This document shows positions 59,870-64,000 of a DNA stretch of 64,000 nt, in pieces; position 1 is the stretch's first letter, and each line of letters opens with the position of its first letter. A program made the position numbers and the translations under genes. Source of the DNA: Pocillopora verrucosa (Eukaryota; Cnidaria; Anthozoa; Scleractinia; Pocilloporidae). The stretch covers positions 6,087,349-6,151,348 of the forward strand of contig NC_089318.1 in NCBI RefSeq assembly GCF_036669915.1. Direction: 5' to 3'. The notes under the pieces are model-generated. The model saw only the letters and a program-made list of their open reading frames with translations, was not told where the DNA came from and did no database searches.

Positions 59870-61732
59870 TCACAAAACATGAGCATTTTCATCTTTCTTG
59901 CATGTGCTTTAGCGAAAGAAAACTAGCTTATTTCTTATGCGGACAACTATCATGGCAAACTTTTAATTCAGTGTTTGATTGATTACAGCTGTGTCGAGGT
60001 TGTTGGAAGAAAGCGTAGACGTGCACGCAACAGCCCTGAAAGGTGTTTGTGGGTAGTTTCAGGCCACGGTTCCTTGACCTCAGGATTTGAGGGAAATATG
60101 AAGAAACGTTACTGATTTTTTTGAAATTCATTGATTACCGGATACTCAGATTACCTTTCGTGAGTGTCGCGCTTTTTTTTCGACAACCTCTTTGGAAACA
60201 GCGGTATATCATTAAAACCATGATATGGGGGGGGGGGAGCTCCAGCCCTGCCCGGAAAGAGTTGTGGCTTTCCTTTGTCATCGGTCGCGGTAAAATGACA
60301 AATGCGCCGCCATTTACCCGAGATCAGGATGCGACCCCTATGCAACCAGCCGCGATCTTTTTACCCTTTAATCCCAAGAGTGATTGGCTCCTAATTTCTC
60401 CCAGCAGTATCACTGTTGATTCAAACATTAAAGTCATGAGAATAAGGGAATGATCACCCACCAGAGAAGCCTTTGATTTTGAACAAGCTCTACTACAACA
60501 GGAAATACATAGAGAACAGTATGAAGAATATGCATACTGATGCTAGGGTGTAAATTGTTAACGGAAGACTGAAATGTGAGGTGCAAATAAGCTAGAAAAT
60601 AACTCAAACGGCCTTTAAAGAAACTCTACTGTGCAGGTTTTAGGAAAAGTGTACCGAAACAAAACAATTTTAAGTCTGTGGCAGTCACAATCTTAAACTA
60701 AGAATGAAAAACTTGTTTTTCTGACAAATATCAGCGTTATCATTTACTCGATGATGAAAACACCCCGGATATCTTCGACGTTTAAATCTTTTATTTACAT
60801 TTCTGCCTCTGACATAAATTGAACATCAAATGTTCTATAATCAAAGACCTACACAGTTGTTCTCGGCACTGTTCTTTACGTCCGCCTCATGCATGATAAC
60901 TAGACTGTCCGTCTTAGTATATAGTAATTATAGTAAATTATTTTACAGATTCAACTTTGGTTACCAAGAACGTTCAGCTAAATCATTTTCTAACAAAAAC
61001 GATTTAGTGCAACAATTACCCTGAGATCAAGTCGACATAAAGCTATATCATTGAAACAAAGTTATAAAAATACTTATATAATTATTGAATTTGTAAAGCT
61101 ATTTTAAAAAAAGGACATTTCCAGGATACCTATCCTTCTCACACCTTGAGTGAGTCACCACTCGTTTCATTGTCATAGACATCTGTCACAATTACCGACA
61201 TAATTACTATTCTTTTCAGTGCACTCAAATGACCCTTCCTAGACTTCTTGCGCTCGCTTTTCAATGAAAATTCTGCCGTTTCAGTAGCATGCTGTCGAGG
61301 TCAGAAGGCCAATTTGTCTAATTAGGATAACAGTTAGGCCGACCTGTTAAAGTTATTAAAGAGTTCTTTGACAGACAACTCCCTAATTATCGGAAAATAT
61401 GTACAAACTTGCTTATCCATACATCCTGCTCATTGAAGTTCTCAATTCGATTTTCACATAATAAACATAAGCGTATAACCTCTTAGTAGATAATTAAATC
61501 GAGCAGTGCTTTGCATGGGTACAGTTAACCTGCACTTTTAAAAAGGATATTTTTTTAACGACTTGCATAGGTGCGAACACTAGCGCAAGTCTAAAAATTG
61601 TTGAGAGAGAATAAAGCGTATACGAGGGATTCAGTCTCCGCTTGATTCACTCTTGATCCGAATATATAGCTTCCCTTTACTCTAAAAGGACGACATCCCA
61701 GGTATGTACAATCGATCCTTCGATCTGTAAGT
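59870..61732. other. Region between convergent EML and polycystin genes
   Basis: Holds the 3' UTR of the minus-strand polycystin gene and a TTAA-type repeat. A run of G lies near 60227-60237. No other gene recognised; frames such as 60121-60453 cross the repeat and the G-run. Confidence 0.5.
60361..60561. mobile_element. Diverged TTAA-type repeat between EML and polycystin
   Basis: Begins TTACCCTTTAATCCCAAGAG and ends GGGTGTAAATTGTTAA. Interior AATATGCATACTGATGCTAG links it to the copies at 36490 and 40549. Confidence 0.6.
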
Positions 61733-63591
61733 CTAAATGTAGCTTTCTCTATCCTGAAAATCACTAGCGTCCGAGTCTCTGAAAGGCTCTCTATCCATGT
61801 CATAAATAGTCCCAGAACCGCCAAAGAAGGTTGTCATAGACTCAGCGTAAGACGTCCCATCGTCCCACGCGGTATCTTCGACATCGGAGGAGTCTTCGTT
61901 GCCTAGCAACTTTCTCACTGAGTCACGACCCTTACGTAGTCTGTCAATGTACATTGTGCTTTCACTCAAACTAAATAAGCTGCATTTACTGGACACTTTT
62001 TCTATTCCCAGTCCCCTGCAGGGCACTCGCAAGTCTTCGTCAAACTTCTGACCCTGGATGCCATACTTTTTTTGAACTTCATAGACTTTGTACCTTCGCG
62101 AGCGATGCAAGATAGAAATGTCTCTCAGCTCGCTGCTGATATTTCTCAAGCGTTTTTTAATATCTTCGAGAAACGAACTCTCAGTAACATTATCGTTACT
62201 CATCAGACCTTTCTCGCTGATGGAGTCGCAGTTGCTCCAGTTTATCGGTGTGTACTTACAGTCTTCTTCAAACCTTTTCTTGTATTGTGAGTGATGATTT
62301 TGAACGCTGTAGCTGTCTCTCCTTGGAAGAAATTTTGTATCCTGAAACGAAGTCAGCTTTTTGCTCACTTTTTTCTTAGCATAGTCCAAAAACACCCTCA
62401 GCATTTCAGCCTCTTCGTGCTCTCTATCGGGGTAAACTCTCACTTCTCGGTATGATTCATTCAGGATCGCCAGAAACATGTTTATAAGTATAGAAGCCAT
62501 GGTGGTCATGAACAGAAAGAAGTAGATTGGTCCAATAATCCGATTGGCCGACTTAAGATCTTGGTAGTCCGTGTCTCCTCCGATAAACAATCCGAACTGA
62601 GTTCGGAAGACTTCGGAAACACTCGAGTACGCTTTCGTTGTGCTACCGAAGACGAGAAGTGCGACTTGCATGAAGGCTAGGAATGCCACCATAAAGACAG
62701 CCGAGTAGGAAACGATTTTGGCGCGGCAGCGTACCATGCTTGCCGCCAAACTAGAAATGTGCTCGTTAAATTGTAAGATCTTGAGAACTTTTATGGTCAA
62801 AATGAATACTAGGACGGCTATAAGCGCATTTTCAAGATCTGACCACATCACAGTGTAGTGAAAGCTTGAAGTTTCAAAGGGATTTGCGTGAATTCTGTTC
62901 ACCAGCTTCGTTGTATAGTACCTTTGGAAAATGGAAAGCACAACTGTGGCAATTGCGGACAAAATCTGTGCCATCTCCACATAAGCCCATGCGGACTTGA
63001 AATAGGAGCATTTTTCCTTCCAGATTTTTACTGCCTCAGCAGTGATAAAGTAGAACACCATGAGAAGTACTATTAGCTCGCACACCGCGCTAAAAGAACG
63101 CTTTCCCGTCGCACCGTACAGTGACATCGTGTTGATTCTCTTAAACGTAGCTGCACCACCCAAGGGCAGAGCCTCATAAATGTAAGAGACAGCGCTGAAA
63201 AGATTTGTGGACGAGTCAAAAACCATAAACTCGATAAGAACCGCACGCGTTTTTTCATCAATCCATGAATTATTCTGCAAGTTTGTTATGACCCTCAGGG
63301 CAGATGCCTTTGTGTAGCCGAGATCTGCTACGAATCCACCTCCTCCGTAAAGTGCTCGTAGACCTTGAAGTGGAAGACTCTGCAGCTCTTCCGACGTTTT
63401 GTAACGCCAAGGTCTCGGGCACATCCGACGCAGTGCAAATTCCGAAAGCAACACCGTTTCATTGGTTGGAATTTTCCGCCATTGTGGCATACTGTAAAGG
63501 GTTTGGTCCTCACTGTCCCCACTATAAGGTGGCAGACAAGGGTGCAGTGTCTCTCTGAACTCGGAATACCGAGGTGAAATAGGACATGGGC
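61733..63591 (-). CDS. Polycystin-type channel, C-terminal exon (gene continues right)
   Basis: The exon begins after an acceptor (TTTTACTCCAG, minus strand) at 63591 and runs to a stop at 61733: about 619 residues, 33 of them before the Met at 63490. It starts within the extracellular TOP (polycystin) domain (FRETLHPC, ALYGGGGFVADLG). Numbered from that Met, membrane spans are S2 at 132-158, S3 at 168-192, S4 at 216-240, S5 at 257-283, a pore helix with filter-like FIGGDTD at 302-308, and S6 at 316-345 (MASILINMFLAILNESYREV). A long cytosolic tail follows, with charged coil-like stretches. The preceding S1, and any REJ/PLAT parts of a PKD1-like protein, must lie beyond the window. Whether it is PKD1-like or PKD2-like cannot be settled; no clear EF-hand is seen in the tail. 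Polycystins form cation channels in cilia and sensory membranes. Confidence 0.88.
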
Positions 63592-64000
63592 CTGGAGTAA
63601 AATGGTAATCAAACCAATTAATGCAATATTTTGTGTGAAAAGTACAGAACCATGGGCCCGAAGTCTTTTGTGAATAATTATTCTCACCGTTTTGTTTTAA
63701 ATTTACCTTAGTACTACATGAATTTTAAATGTCAGTTTGTTGACTCATGGCCAGTCATTTAAACTGAAAAGCAAGACACTTGTCTCTCATTATCCAAAGC
63801 AAAGGACTAGTTACAGATACAGCTGGTTACTAAGTATAGTTAGACGAGCAACATTCCTAGTCGGTAGGCAAATAAACAAACAACAGTCACGAGTAATTCC
63901 AACAAATAAGCTAGCCCTATCTTAATTTATCTTAAAGTACGTTTCGACCGAGTTGTAAAATGTTCGCTGGTTTTCCATAATAACAATACAGGAATATTTC
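63592..64000. other. Intron of the polycystin gene, cut by the window edge
   Basis: Lies upstream of the last polycystin exon on the minus strand. No further exon found up to the edge, so the upstream exons are outside the window. Confidence 0.55.

Noticed and set aside
63328..63687. 119-codon minus-strand frame overlapping the polycystin exon
   Set aside because: It is in another frame than the polycystin reading, which has clear family motifs and a matching splice acceptor.

Overview
The window looks like nuclear DNA of a cnidarian, most probably an anthozoan (coral or sea anemone). The support is AT-rich DNA, many small GT-AG introns, animal gene families (an EML5/6-type microtubule protein, a polycystin, thrombospondin type 1 repeats), and a dense set of Penelope-like elements, a LINE, tRNA-derived SINEs, foldback elements and small TTAA-flanked elements. 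The taxon is inferred from repeat and gene style, not from a search.

Layout. 1-1085 (-): decayed LINE fragment (endonuclease and the start of reverse transcriptase). 3130-4713 (+): intronless GT4-type glycosyltransferase of bacterial style. 6171-6974 (+): intronless short protein with four thrombospondin type 1 repeats. 8905-9480: palindromic repeat carrying a tRNA-like sequence. 9483-11930: an old tandem duplication with an insertion in its first copy. 13496-32352 (+): a large receptor-like gene. It has a signal peptide exon, an Ig-like exon, an LRR N-cap exon, about 23 usable one-LRR exons (most exactly 72 nt, all phase 2-2), cysteine-rich modules, a polytopic membrane exon and a cytoplasmic tail. 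The central LRR exons with their introns are a tandem array that also holds many broken exons, and the membrane exon has one frameshift and one in-frame stop. 34816-59062 (+): complete EML5/EML6-like gene, 38 exons, about 1,971 residues, three EMAP units, with one apparent 1-nt loss in exon 20. 61733-63591 (-): last exon of a polycystin-type channel gene, convergent with the EML gene and continuing beyond the right edge.

The genes do not form an operon or one pathway; they are separate eukaryotic transcription units. EML proteins bind microtubules and polycystins often work in cilia, so their proximity is suggestive at most. The most unusual feature is the LRR receptor locus. Its phase-symmetric exons could be skipped, swapped or duplicated without breaking the frame, and sequence remnants show that exon gain and loss has been frequent there.
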